The position numbers and the translations under genes are program-made. Shown here one piece after another: positions 14,870 through 23,672 of a DNA stretch of 64,000 bases. The stretch is from the NCBI GenBank assembly GCA_937910905.1, contig CALEPV010000057.1:14622-78621 (forward strand). The letters run 5' to 3'. The stretch comes from an uncultured Prevotellaceae bacterium. Its GTDB lineage: Bacteria > Bacteroidota > Bacteroidia > Bacteroidales > Bacteroidaceae. Below the pieces are notes generated by a model. That model had not been told where the DNA came from and did not search any database. It saw only the letters and a list, made by a program, of their open reading frames with translations. Numbering within the stretch: position 1 is the first letter of the stretch; every line of letters begins with the position of its first letter.

Positions 14870-17260
14870 ATGAAACTCAATCACATTACATACATGCTGG
14901 GCATCGCCGCAGCGATGATAGGACTCAGCGCACACAGCGAGGCGGCAGCGCAGACGCGCGCCATTGCCGAGGACAAGGGCGTGGAGGCGCAGGTGGAGCA
15001 GCTGCTGGGCCGCCTCACGCTCGACGAGAAGATAGGTCAGATGTGCGAGCTGACGATAGATGTCATCACCGACCAGAGTGTGAGGGACGGCTTCGCCTTC
15101 AACGAGGAAGCGCTGGACAAGGTGTTCAGGAAGTACAAGGTAGGCTCGATACTGAACGTACCGAAGAGCGTAGCACAACGTCCTGCCGAGTGGGCGCGCA
15201 TCATACGGCGGCTAAACGAGCTGTCGATGGAAGCCTGCAGTGGTGTGCCGCAGATATACGGTGTGGATCAGATACACGGTGCATCCTACACTTGGGGCGG
15301 CACCCTCTTCCCGCAGGAGATAGGGCAGGCCGCATCATTCAACCGCGCCATACCACGCCGCGTCAGCGAGATTTCGGCATACGAGAGCCGCGCCTGCCTC
15401 ATACCTTGGGTATATTCGCCTGTTATGGACCTGGCACGCCTGCCGCTGTGGAGCCGTATGTGGGAGAGCTACGGCGAGGATGTGCTGCTCAACGCGGCTA
15501 TGGCACGTGAGGCTGTGCAAGGCTATCAGGGCGACGACCCTAACCATATAGGTCCACACAGCGTGGCGGCCTGCCTGAAGCACTATATGGCTTACGGCGC
15601 CTCACGCTCCGGCAAGGACCGCACACCGAGCTACGTCACGCGCCGCGAGCTGCGCGAGAAGTTCTTTCAACCATTCCGTGCAGCAATCGAAGCAGGCGCG
15701 TTGAGTCTGATGGTCAACTCGTCCAACAACGACGGCGAGCCTTTCCACGCCAGCTACGAGCTGCTCACCACCTGGCTCAAGGACGAGCTGGGATGGGATG
15801 GCATGATAGTCACCGACTGGGCCGACATCAACAACCTCTGCGAGCGCGACCATGTGGCCGCCACGAAGAAGGATGCCATCTGCATGGCCATCAACGCGGG
15901 CATTGACATGTCGATGGTGCCTTACGAGGTGGAGTTCTGCGACCTGCTGCGCGAGCTGGTCGATGAGGGTCGCGTCAAGCAGAGCCGCATTGACGACGCC
16001 GTGCGCCGAGTGCTGCGACTGAAGGTGCGCCTGGGCTTGACCGACAAAGCCACATGGGACTTCACGCCCGACCAGCTGGCAGCCCGCTTCCCCGACTTCG
16101 CCAGCCCTGCCATCGCTGTCGAAGCTACAGCGATGGCAGAGGAGTGCATGGTGCTGCTACGCAACGACAACGTTGGCGGCACGCCTGTGCTGCCACTGCG
16201 CGAAGGCACGCGCCTACTCGTATGCGGTCCCAATGCGGACAACCTGCGAGGGCAGAACGGCGGCTGGACCTACACCTGGCAGGGCGACAAGACCAACGTC
16301 CTCGCTCCACAGATGGGTGATTACAAGACTCTTGCCGCCGCGCTGAAGGAGCGTTTCGGCGAGGAGCATGTGCAGCTGGTGGAGGCTGTGCGCTGGAGCA
16401 AGGACAACTTCGACCGCGATGAAGCAGTAGATATAGACGGAGCGGTAGCGGCGGCTGGCGATGCGGATGTCATCATAGCCTGCCTGGGTGAGAACTCCTA
16501 CTGCGAGACACCAGGCAACATCGACGACCTGGCCATCAGTCCCAACCAGCAACAGCTCGTGCAGGCGCTGGCCGCAACGGGCAAGCCCATAGTGCTGGTG
16601 CTGGCCGAGGGCCGTCCGCGCCTCATAACCGACATAGAGCCGCTTTGCGCGGCCACGGTACAGACCTTCCTACCGAGCAACTACGGCGGTCCGGCACTGG
16701 CACGTCTGCTCGCTGGCGACACCAACTTCAGCGGCCGACTGCCCTACACCTACCCCAAGCATCCAGGCAGCCTCGTGACCTACGACTATAAGCCCTGCGA
16801 GAACCGGGGGCAGATGGACGGCAACTATAACTACGATGCCGTGATGGACGCGCTCTACCCATTCGGCCACGGGCTGTCTTACACCACCTTCGAGTACTCC
16901 GGCCTGCAAGCCGACAAGACCGCATTCACAGCCACGGACAGCATCACCTTCAGCGTCGATGTGCGCAACAGCGGCAACCGTGCGGGAAGTGAGGCCGTAC
17001 TGCTCTACGCCAGCGACCTCGTGGCAACGCTCACGCCCGACAACCGACGCCTGCGCGCTTTCACCAAACTCTCGCTACAGCCGGGCGAGCGGCAGACCGT
17101 GCGACTGACCATCGCGGCTAAGGACCTTGCCTTCGTGGGAGCCGACCTGCGCTGGCGACTTGAGGAGGGAGAGTTTCTCTTCGCCGTGGGCGAACAAAAC
17201 CTAAAGCTCAACTGTACCGCTACCAAGGTCTGGGACACACCAAATCAATTGGACAATTGA
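14870..17260 (+). CDS. Glycoside hydrolase family 3 beta-glucosidase
   Basis: A 796-aa exported enzyme: signal peptide (MKLNHITYMLGIAAAMIGLS, cleavage after the AHSEAAAQ region), GH3 N-terminal barrel (about residues 35-390) with the catalytic nucleophile Asp316 in GMIVTDWADI, GH3 C-terminal sandwich (about 410-640) and FnIII-like domain (about 690-780). It should remove terminal glucose from beta-linked oligosaccharides in the periplasm. It stands outside the glucan locus and has no neighbouring transporter. The start at 14870 follows the -7 box; an upstream in-frame ATG (14837) lies before it. The last codons (QLDN) and stop are built from an 8-bp repeat. Confidence 0.93.
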   Translation: MKLNHITYMLGIAAAMIGLSAHSEAAAQTRAIAEDKGVEAQVEQLLGRLTLDEKIGQMCELTIDVITDQSVRDGFAFNEEALDKVFRKYKVGSILNVPKSVAQRPAEWARIIRRLNELSMEACSGVPQIYGVDQIHGASYTWGGTLFPQEIGQAASFNRAIPRRVSEISAYESRACLIPWVYSPVMDLARLPLWSRMWESYGEDVLLNAAMAREAVQGYQGDDPNHIGPHSVAACLKHYMAYGASRSGKDRTPSYVTRRELREKFFQPFRAAIEAGALSLMVNSSNNDGEPFHASYELLTTWLKDELGWDGMIVTDWADINNLCERDHVAATKKDAICMAINAGIDMSMVPYEVEFCDLLRELVDEGRVKQSRIDDAVRRVLRLKVRLGLTDKATWDFTPDQLAARFPDFASPAIAVEATAMAEECMVLLRNDNVGGTPVLPLREGTRLLVCGPNADNLRGQNGGWTYTWQGDKTNVLAPQMGDYKTLAAALKERFGEEHVQLVEAVRWSKDNFDRDEAVDIDGAVAAAGDADVIIACLGENSYCETPGNIDDLAISPNQQQLVQALAATGKPIVLVLAEGRPRLITDIEPLCAATVQTFLPSNYGGPALARLLAGDTNFSGRLPYTYPKHPGSLVTYDYKPCENRGQMDGNYNYDAVMDALYPFGHGLSYTTFEYSGLQADKTAFTATDSITFSVDVRNSGNRAGSEAVLLYASDLVATLTPDNRRLRAFTKLSLQPGERQTVRLTIAAKDLAFVGADLRWRLEEGEFLFAVGEQNLKLNCTATKVWDTPNQLDN

Positions 17261-17282
17261 ACAATTGGACAATTGGACAATT
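17246..17282. repeat. 8-bp tandem repeat (CAATTGGA) spanning the GH3 stop codon
   Basis: CAATTGGA, CAATTGAA, CAATTGGA, CAATTGGA and CAATT run without a break from 17246 to 17282. The first two units encode the last residues and the TGA stop of the GH3 gene. Confidence 0.88.
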
Positions 17283-17350
17283 AAAGCGCTCGGACCACGC
17301 TGGGCCCGAAGGGGTCTTGACACTTCAAGAATTTGGCATTAGGCCGTAGG

Positions 17351-18301
17351 CTATTCGGAGACGGGGGAATAGTCGGCCGACGATGGTTGGGCGATGTTGC
17401 GCGGGTGATGCTGTAGGATCTCCTCGCGCAGCTGTGTGCGATCCAGATGCATGTACAGCTGGGTGGTGCCTATACTCTCGTGACCCAGCATGGCTTGTAT
17501 GGCGCGCAGGTTGGCTCCGCCCTCCAGCAGATGGGTGGCAAAGCTGTGACGGAAGGTGTGGGGGCTGATAGTCTGGCGCATACCGAGCTGGATGGTGAGC
17601 TGCTTGATGATGTGGAACACCGTGATGCGCGAGAGGGCTGTGCCGCGACGTATGCTGACGAACACGAAGTCCTCGTGCGCGGGGTGTATGCGTATCTGAG
17701 CGCGGTCGTCATACCACGCCTGTAGCTCCATCACGGCACGCGGCGACATGGGCACGAGCCGCTCCTTGCGCCCCTTGCCGTGCACACGCAGGAAGCCATC
17801 GTCTATGAACACATCGCTCATCCTCAGTCCGCACAGCTCGCTCACTCGCAGGCCGCACGAGTAGAGAGTCTCCAGTATGGCGCGGTCACGACGGCCCTCA
17901 GCCTTCTCCTGGTCGATGGCTGCTATCATCGCATCTATTTCCTCCAGCGACAGCACGTCGGGCAGATGGTGGCCGCGGGCCGGCGAGTCGAGCAGCTCCG
18001 TGGGGTCGGACTCCAGCTCGTGCTCCAGCTCCAGGAACTTGTAGAATGCGTGCACGCCCGACAATATGCGTGCTATGCTGCGTGGCGAGATGCCCATGTC
18101 GTAGAGCGTTGCCACGAAGGTCTGCAACTGCTCCAGCGTCACCGTGCGGAAGTCTATGCCCTCGGCATCGTAGTAGTCCGTCAGTTTCTGCAGGTCGCGC
18201 ACATAAGCATCCAGCGTATTGTCGGTGAAGGCACGCTCCAACCGCAGGTACTGGATGTAGCGCCGCATTATGGCCGCCGGCACACAACTCTTATTGTCCA
18301 T
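17351..18301 (-). CDS. xerD: Tyrosine recombinase XerC/XerD
   Basis: A 316-aa recombinase with the core-binding SAM-like domain (residues about 8-100) and the catalytic domain carrying all active-site residues: Arg152 (GLRVSE), Lys176 (HGKGRKER), His248 and Arg251 (HTFRHSF), His274 (LGHES) and nucleophile Tyr283 (QLYMH). The length and motifs fit the housekeeping Xer recombinase that resolves chromosome dimers at dif; XerD is the closer fit but XerC cannot be excluded. The start overlaps the end of the upstream MG2-like gene by 11 bp. No dif-like site was identified. Confidence 0.9.
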   Translation of the reverse strand: MDNKSCVPAAIMRRYIQYLRLERAFTDNTLDAYVRDLQKLTDYYDAEGIDFRTVTLEQLQTFVATLYDMGISPRSIARILSGVHAFYKFLELEHELESDPTELLDSPARGHHLPDVLSLEEIDAMIAAIDQEKAEGRRDRAILETLYSCGLRVSELCGLRMSDVFIDDGFLRVHGKGRKERLVPMSPRAVMELQAWYDDRAQIRIHPAHEDFVFVSIRRGTALSRITVFHIIKQLTIQLGMRQTISPHTFRHSFATHLLEGGANLRAIQAMLGHESIGTTQLYMHLDRTQLREEILQHHPRNIAQPSSADYSPVSE

Positions 18302-21146
18302 CTGTGAGGTTTGAGTTTATGAGGAATAAGGTTTGAGGAGAGAGCAACTGGCCGGTGGCGGACTGGCCTTCGGCGCTAATGGAGAGGGTGCTGGGTCGGC
18401 TGCCGTTGTAGAACTGGATGTGGGCGGAGCCTGCAGCATCGAGCCGGAGGGCGGGGTTCCAATAGAGGGTGCGGCGATGGTCGGTGGGCTGCGGGGGCGT
18501 CTGACGGCTGTAGTCGGGGCAGTAGAACTCGTCGGGGGCTGTGAAGCCCGGCAGGATGTAGCGGCGGTCGCGGTAGGTCATGCGCTGTCCTTCATCGGGG
18601 TAGCGCTGGAGGTTGACGGTGACGGTGGGTTGGTTGTCCTGACGGTAGGAGCGGTTGCCCTCGAGACGCGGAATGTAGTCGGTGTAGACGCTGATGCGGT
18701 CCAGGTTGTAGAGGTAGTTGTATGTGTTGAGGACTGTGGGCGAGTGGGTGAAGGTGGAGTTGTGCCCATCGTAGCGCTCCTCAAGGTTGTAGTTGCGCTC
18801 CATGTTCATGTCGCCGATGTAGTTGCGGGATATGTACTGTATGAAATCGCTGCCGCCCACGAACCACGCGGTCATAAAGCCGGCATCGGACACCTCGTTG
18901 AAGGCGGCGTAGGCATCGCGCACGATGGCGGGCTTGGTGATGTCGAAGTGGCGCAGGCCAGTGTGACGGCCATGCACCTGCACCTCCTGCAGGGTGTGGG
19001 CCTTGGCTGCATCGGCAGCTGCCCAGGCGAAGTCGTCCTGCAGGCTCATGCCTTTGGGTGCGGCGGTGATCTGTGCCTGATAGTAGTCGTAGGGCTTGAC
19101 GAAGCGCGGATAGGGGAAGGACAGCCGCACATAGAACTCCGGGTACTCCTCTTCCTCAGCATCCACCCAGCGGTGCTGGTAGCCCTCTGCCCATTCGGTG
19201 GTGTCGCTGGCAGCGAGGAAGAACACACAGTAGCCGCCTATGTTGGGCGTGTTGATACGGAAGTTGCCGTTGCGGGTCTCGACATCGCCCTCGATGGTGG
19301 GGCTGCCCTCCTGCGCGAACTCAGCGTGCACGCGCACCTCGTGCTTCAGATTGCCCATGTTCTCGTAGTAGGCCTCGCGCGCCACCGAGCCGGTGACGCG
19401 GAACGTGCCTCGCGGCACGATGTCCTTCTTCGAGCTGGCCACTGCGTCGGCAAACAGGTCGTCGTTGCTGAACGAGCCCTCGTCCTGAGCGCGGGCATAG
19501 TTGCTTGAGTCCTCGATGTCCTCCACCCCATTATCGGTGGTGCCGGCCGTCATAAACGCTTCGTGGAGAGCCTCGTCCTGCTCGCGCAGGATGTCGCGTT
19601 TCTTCTTCGGTTCGTAGCGGTACACCGTTCCTGTCAGCACCTGGGTGTACTCGGCCGGATGGCTGAGCACGAAGGCCTTGGGCGTGGCCATGGTGAGCCA
19701 GTTGAAGCGCCTCCAGCCCTGGGTCATCATCAGCAGGTCGAGACCGCGGCGGTGCTCGTCGTCATCGCTCTCAAAAAACCACTCCGGCTGCGGCACGAAA
19801 CCGCGTATCTCGCTGGCCAGCAGCATCTCGGTGAGTATGGTGCTTGAGTCGTAGGTGTAGTCCTGCAGCGTGGCGTTGCGCACAGCCATGCTAATCAGCG
19901 TGCCGGCATCTGCGCTGTCGGCCTGCAGGTCGAGGCTCACGGCCTCGTAGGGTTCGTAGACGCTCTTCGCGCCCTGCACCGCAAGTTGGTGTCCATGCTG
20001 GTCGGAGCTTACAAAGAACAGGCGGTCTGCCCAGACGCAACCCGTGCTGTCGAAGACCGTCACCTGGTTGACGCCCGGCTTCAGTGCGGCACCAGGAATA
20101 ACACACGATGCGGCAGGCTGGTAGCGTTCCACTACGCCCTCGTGCATGATGGTCATGCCCAGCGACCGCTCTGCTGCTATGCCGCGAGACTGAATGCTGA
20201 ATGTCCAGTCGCCGGCCTGACGGTCCACGTGCAGGGCCACGCCGCTGACGGATATGTCCTTAAGCCGCACCTCGGCAGTGCCAGTACGGAGAGTGTCGCT
20301 GCTGGTGAACACGGCGCGGTAGCTGTGCCCCTCCTGCGGAGTGAAGGCCACGGTGCTGCGGCCGCGGTGCTCGGTGGTGGCCGAGGCTACGGGATGGCCG
20401 TCGTCGTAGACCACCAGCGTGCCGTCCAGCCACATGCCCTCCTTCGTAGCAGCCTCGAATGCCACATAGCACTCTACTCCAGCCACCAGACGGCCACCCT
20501 CAGGGAAGCAGCTCAGCACGGGTTTGGCAGCATCAGGGTCCTCCTTCAGCTCGCGCCGCAGCGGGCGCAGCGTCATGTCGTGAAAGAACTCGCCTGCCTG
20601 CTTCGGGCGGTCGTACACGGGGAACACGCGGCTATACAGTTTGTCGTAGTCGCGATAGTACTCCTTGGCAAGGCCGCGAGTAAAAAACCACTGCTCGGCA
20701 TTGGCCGTGTGCGGATGCTCGTAGGCACCCCAGTTGAGCTGCCAGCGCGTGTAGGCCCGCAGCTCGAAGTAGCCGGCATAGAGGGCTGTGTCGTTGAGCG
20801 ATATGTTACCGTAGCCGCGTCCGTTCTTCATCTCTATCAGCTGGCGCTCCACTAGGAAGCCGTCGTTGTTGAGCAGCTCCACGTAGAGCACGCGGCTGAT
20901 GTTGGACGGAAGATCCTTGTCGGTGCGGCGTGTGTAGGCGGCGAACCAGATTGTGTCGCCCAGGAAGTAGCTGGTGTTGTCCATGTGCAGGTACACTTTC
21001 TCCTGCGGTATGGCCTCGCCGAAGCGTGTCAGACGGTCGGCCCAGCTGTCCAGCGTGGCGGATTGGCCGGTAGTTTCAGTTTGAGCCACAGCTGTACTGC
21101 CGGCACCACATATAATAGTGTATAATACAACTAATAGGCGTTTCAT
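18291..21146 (-). CDS. Large exported MG2-like (alpha-2-macroglobulin domain) protein
   Basis: A 951-aa exported protein: signal peptide MKRLLVVLYTIICGAGSTAVAQ, then an MG2-type beta-sandwich (QEKVYLHMDNTSYFLGDTIWFAAYTRR), further sandwich domains (SCFPEGGRLVAGVECYVAFEA), a linker, a degenerate plug-like part (GLRHFDITKPAIVRDAYAAFNE) and a C-terminal domain with LYWNPALRLDAAGSAHIQFYNG. This is a widespread Bacteroidetes envelope family related to alpha-2-macroglobulin/TonB-plug proteins; the function is not established. The start is ATG 21146, since the promoter box lies at 21151-21158; the longer frame begins upstream of it. It overlaps the xerD start by 11 bp. Confidence 0.75.
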   Translation of the reverse strand: MKRLLVVLYTIICGAGSTAVAQTETTGQSATLDSWADRLTRFGEAIPQEKVYLHMDNTSYFLGDTIWFAAYTRRTDKDLPSNISRVLYVELLNNDGFLVERQLIEMKNGRGYGNISLNDTALYAGYFELRAYTRWQLNWGAYEHPHTANAEQWFFTRGLAKEYYRDYDKLYSRVFPVYDRPKQAGEFFHDMTLRPLRRELKEDPDAAKPVLSCFPEGGRLVAGVECYVAFEAATKEGMWLDGTLVVYDDGHPVASATTEHRGRSTVAFTPQEGHSYRAVFTSSDTLRTGTAEVRLKDISVSGVALHVDRQAGDWTFSIQSRGIAAERSLGMTIMHEGVVERYQPAASCVIPGAALKPGVNQVTVFDSTGCVWADRLFFVSSDQHGHQLAVQGAKSVYEPYEAVSLDLQADSADAGTLISMAVRNATLQDYTYDSSTILTEMLLASEIRGFVPQPEWFFESDDDEHRRGLDLLMMTQGWRRFNWLTMATPKAFVLSHPAEYTQVLTGTVYRYEPKKKRDILREQDEALHEAFMTAGTTDNGVEDIEDSSNYARAQDEGSFSNDDLFADAVASSKKDIVPRGTFRVTGSVAREAYYENMGNLKHEVRVHAEFAQEGSPTIEGDVETRNGNFRINTPNIGGYCVFFLAASDTTEWAEGYQHRWVDAEEEEYPEFYVRLSFPYPRFVKPYDYYQAQITAAPKGMSLQDDFAWAAADAAKAHTLQEVQVHGRHTGLRHFDITKPAIVRDAYAAFNEVSDAGFMTAWFVGGSDFIQYISRNYIGDMNMERNYNLEERYDGHNSTFTHSPTVLNTYNYLYNLDRISVYTDYIPRLEGNRSYRQDNQPTVTVNLQRYPDEGQRMTYRDRRYILPGFTAPDEFYCPDYSRQTPPQPTDHRRTLYWNPALRLDAAGSAHIQFYNGSRPSTLSISAEGQSATGQLLSPQTLFLINSNLTDGQ

Positions 21147-21150
21147 GCAG

Positions 21151-21158
21151 CAAAGGTA
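21151..21158 (-). promoter_or_regulatory. Promoter -7 box (TACCTTTG), predicted leaderless start
   Basis: TACCTTTG on the minus strand is separated from the ATG at 21146 by only 4 bases (CTGC), so transcription would begin at or just next to the start codon. Confidence 0.6.
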
Positions 21159-21171
21159 GATATTATTTGAG

Positions 21172-21210
21172 TACCTTTGTGCTGTGATACACATTTGTTT
21201 TGTACATTTG
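21172..21210 (+). promoter_or_regulatory. Two -7 boxes before glmM (TACCTTTG, TACATTTG)
   Basis: TACCTTTG at 21172-21179 and TACATTTG at 21203-21210 both match TAnnTTTG on the plus strand. The second is 51 bp before the ATG at 21262. The first lies 13 bp from the divergent MG2-gene box. Confidence 0.55.
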
Positions 21211-21261
21211 CGGCATCATCGTGCAAACAGACTAACACTTAACTCACAAACCGATACCGCT

Positions 21262-22650
21262 ATGACACTTATCAAATCAATCTCTGGAATCCGCGGCACC
21301 ATTGGCGGCCGCGCTGGTGACACCTTGAATCCGCTGGACATCGTGAAGTTCGTGTCGGCCTATGCCACGCTGATACGCAAGACCGAGACCGTAGGTACAA
21401 ACAAGATTGTAGTGGGCCGCGACGCCCGCATCTCCGGCGAGATGGTGAAGAACGTGGTGTGCGGCACCCTGATGGGCATGGGCTTCGATGTGGTGAACAT
21501 CGGTCTGGCCACAACTCCGACCACCGAGATCGCCGTGACTATGGAGAAAGCCTGCGGCGGCATTATCCTCACAGCATCGCACAACCCGCGCCAGTGGAAC
21601 GCTCTGAAGCTGCTCAACAGCGACGGCGAGTTTCTCAACAAGGAGGAGGGCAACGAGGTGCTGCGCATCGCCGAGGCCGAGGACTTCGAGTATGCCGACG
21701 TTGACCACCTGGGCTACTACCGCGAGGACGGCAGCTACGACCAGCGCCACATCGACCTCGTCAAGGCTCTGAAGCTCGTCGATGTGGAGGCTATCCGCGC
21801 CCGCAAGTTCCGCGTAGCTCTCGACACCGTGAACTCCGTGGGCGGCATCATCCTGCCCAAGCTACTGGAGCAGCTCGGCGTGGAGACCGTCACCTGTCTC
21901 TACGGCGAACCCTCCGGCGACTTCCAGCACAACCCTGAGCCACTGGAGAAGAACCTTGGCGACATCAAGGCACTGATGCAGAAGGGCGGCTACGATATAG
22001 CCTTCGTCGTGGATCCCGACGTTGACCGTCTGGCTCTGTTCTGCGAGGACGGTACCATGTACGGCGAGGAGTACACGCTCGTGACCGTGGCCGACTACAT
22101 ACTGCAGCACACACCGGGCAACACTGTGTCGAACCTCAGTTCCACCCGCGCCCTGCGCGATGTGACGCGCAAGTACGGCTGCGAGTACAATGCTGCTGCT
22201 GTGGGCGAGGTGAATGTCGTGACGAAGATGAAGGCCACCAACGCCGTGATTGGCGGCGAGGGCAATGGCGGAGTAATCTATCCTGCTGCCCACTACGGCC
22301 GCGACGCCCTCGTAGGTATCGCCCTGATACTGACTTATCTGGCCAAGCGCGGCATGAAGACCAGCGAACTGCGCGCCACCTATCCTCCATACTGCATAGC
22401 CAAGAACCGCATAGACCTGACGCCCGACACCGACGTGGATGCTATCCTGGCCAAGGTGAAGGAGCTGTACAAGGAGCAGGAGGTGAACGACATTGACGGC
22501 GTGAAGATCGACTTCCCCGACAAGTGGGTACATCTGCGCAAGTCCAACACCGAGCCCATCATCCGTGTCTACTCCGAAGCTGCCACCATGGAGGCTGCCG
22601 ACCGGCTGGGCAAGGACATCATGGACGTGGTGTACTCGATGGTGAAATAA
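21262..22650 (+). CDS. glmM: Phosphoglucosamine mutase
   Basis: GlmM interconverts glucosamine-6-phosphate and glucosamine-1-phosphate on the way to UDP-GlcNAc. The 462-aa protein has the four alpha-D-phosphohexomutase signatures: phosphoserine loop TASHNPRQWN (Ser106), metal-binding DPDVDR, sugar-specificity GEGNGG and phosphate-binding RKSNTEPIIR. The start MTLIKSISGIRGTIGG at 21262 is chosen as the family N-terminus; the frame extends upstream through the promoter. It is separated from the divergent MG2-like gene by 115 bp. Confidence 0.93.
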   Translation: MTLIKSISGIRGTIGGRAGDTLNPLDIVKFVSAYATLIRKTETVGTNKIVVGRDARISGEMVKNVVCGTLMGMGFDVVNIGLATTPTTEIAVTMEKACGGIILTASHNPRQWNALKLLNSDGEFLNKEEGNEVLRIAEAEDFEYADVDHLGYYREDGSYDQRHIDLVKALKLVDVEAIRARKFRVALDTVNSVGGIILPKLLEQLGVETVTCLYGEPSGDFQHNPEPLEKNLGDIKALMQKGGYDIAFVVDPDVDRLALFCEDGTMYGEEYTLVTVADYILQHTPGNTVSNLSSTRALRDVTRKYGCEYNAAAVGEVNVVTKMKATNAVIGGEGNGGVIYPAAHYGRDALVGIALILTYLAKRGMKTSELRATYPPYCIAKNRIDLTPDTDVDAILAKVKELYKEQEVNDIDGVKIDFPDKWVHLRKSNTEPIIRVYSEAATMEAADRLGKDIMDVVYSMVK

Positions 22651-22660
22651 AGCACTATAC

Positions 22661-22846
22661 ATGAACACACAGGACATCACAGACATGCGGCATCACCTCG
22701 TTCATGGCTACTATCAAGTCGACGCATCCATCCTATGGTCTGTGATCCAAGATGATTTGCGCCCACTCAGACAACAGATACAGCATCTGCTGGACACCGT
22801 CAAGTGGGGCGAATGGGAGAAGCAAAGCGTGGAGTTCTGCCACTGA
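22661..22846 (+). pseudogene. C-terminal remnant of a HepT-like (DUF86) toxin
   Basis: The 61-codon frame contains QDITDMRHHLVHGYYQVDAS followed by ILWSVIQDDLRPL, matching the C-terminal part of HepT RNases, including the Rx(4-6)HxY catalytic motif (RHHLVHGYY). Intact HepT proteins are about 110-140 aa and pair with an MNT nucleotidyltransferase antitoxin; neither the N-terminal helices nor an antitoxin gene is present. It follows glmM by 10 bp. I call it a decayed fragment; a short expressed peptide is possible but could not form the four-helix fold. Confidence 0.72.
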
Positions 22847-22887
22847 CTCTATACGGGAGAGGGGTACACCTATCGACCAAGTACAAT

Positions 22888-22922
22888 AATCCCCTGCATT
22901 CATCACTATGATGCAGGGGATT
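22888..22922. terminator. Bidirectional intrinsic terminator
   Basis: A perfect 12-bp stem (AATCCCCTGCAT and its complement) with an 11-nt loop, between the HepT remnant/glmM (plus) and upp (minus). There are few T residues after the stem. Confidence 0.7.
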
Positions 22923-22976
22923 ACTATATATCCACAGCCCGCGAGTCGCCCTTACTGGGAAACCACAAGCGGCTCT

Positions 22977-23639
22977 TTACAGCTTCTCGCCAAACGCCAG
23001 GTCGCCGGCATCGCCGAGGCCTGGAACGATGTAGGAGCGGGCATTGAGTTCGGCATCCACGGCAGCACACCAGAGGGTGATGTCGGTGCGGTCGCCGAAC
23101 ACGCGCTGCAAGTGGTCAACGCCCTGCTGCGATGCTATGACGGCGCAGAGGTGAGTGTGGGCAGGCTTGCCTCGGGTGATGAAGGCATTGTAGGCCAGCT
23201 CCATGCTCTCGCCTGTGGCCAGCATGGGGTCCACGAGCAGCAGGGTGCGGTCGTTGAGGTCGGGCGTAGCGATGTACTCGATGCGCACATCGATTTCGCG
23301 GCACTCCTTGTCCTTGTAGTAGCGGAAGGCCGACACGAAGGCATTGTCGGCGTGGTCGAACACGTTGAGGAAGCCTGTGTGCAGTGGCAGTCCTGCACGG
23401 AACACAGTACCGATGACCAGACGGTCGTCCTCGGTCGAGGCGGTGGCAGTGCCCAGTGGGGTCTCAACGAACTTGTTGCTGTAGGTGAGGGTCTTGCTCA
23501 CCTCGAAGGCCATCATCTCGCCTATGCGCTCCAGGTTACGGCGAAAGCGCATACGGTCTTTCTGTATGCTCACGTCGCGCAGTTCGGCCACGTAGCGGTT
23601 GATGATGGTGTTTTGGTCGGCGAAGTTAATTAGCTGCAT
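22977..23639 (-). CDS. upp: Uracil phosphoribosyltransferase
   Basis: Upp makes UMP from uracil and PRPP (pyrimidine salvage). The 220-aa protein has the PRPP loop LLLVDPMLATGESM and the uracil-binding end YIVPGLGDAGDLAFG. Start ATG 23639 (MQLINFADQNTIINRYVAEL) matches the family N-terminus; an in-frame ATG at 23672, directly after the lipoprotein stop, is possible. It is the last gene of a co-directional run (pyrE, SRPBCC gene, argH, lipoprotein, upp), so read-through is plausible. Confidence 0.93.
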   Translation of the reverse strand: MQLINFADQNTIINRYVAELRDVSIQKDRMRFRRNLERIGEMMAFEVSKTLTYSNKFVETPLGTATASTEDDRLVIGTVFRAGLPLHTGFLNVFDHADNAFVSAFRYYKDKECREIDVRIEYIATPDLNDRTLLLVDPMLATGESMELAYNAFITRGKPAHTHLCAVIASQQGVDHLQRVFGDRTDITLWCAAVDAELNARSYIVPGLGDAGDLAFGEKL

Positions 23640-23672
23640 GGTAATTATAGGTAATTGGTCCAAATTGTACAT

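Noticed and set aside
17351..18301. Integrase of a mobile element at the xerD position
   Set aside because: Length, motifs and lack of adjacent att-like repeats or cargo fit a housekeeping Xer recombinase better.
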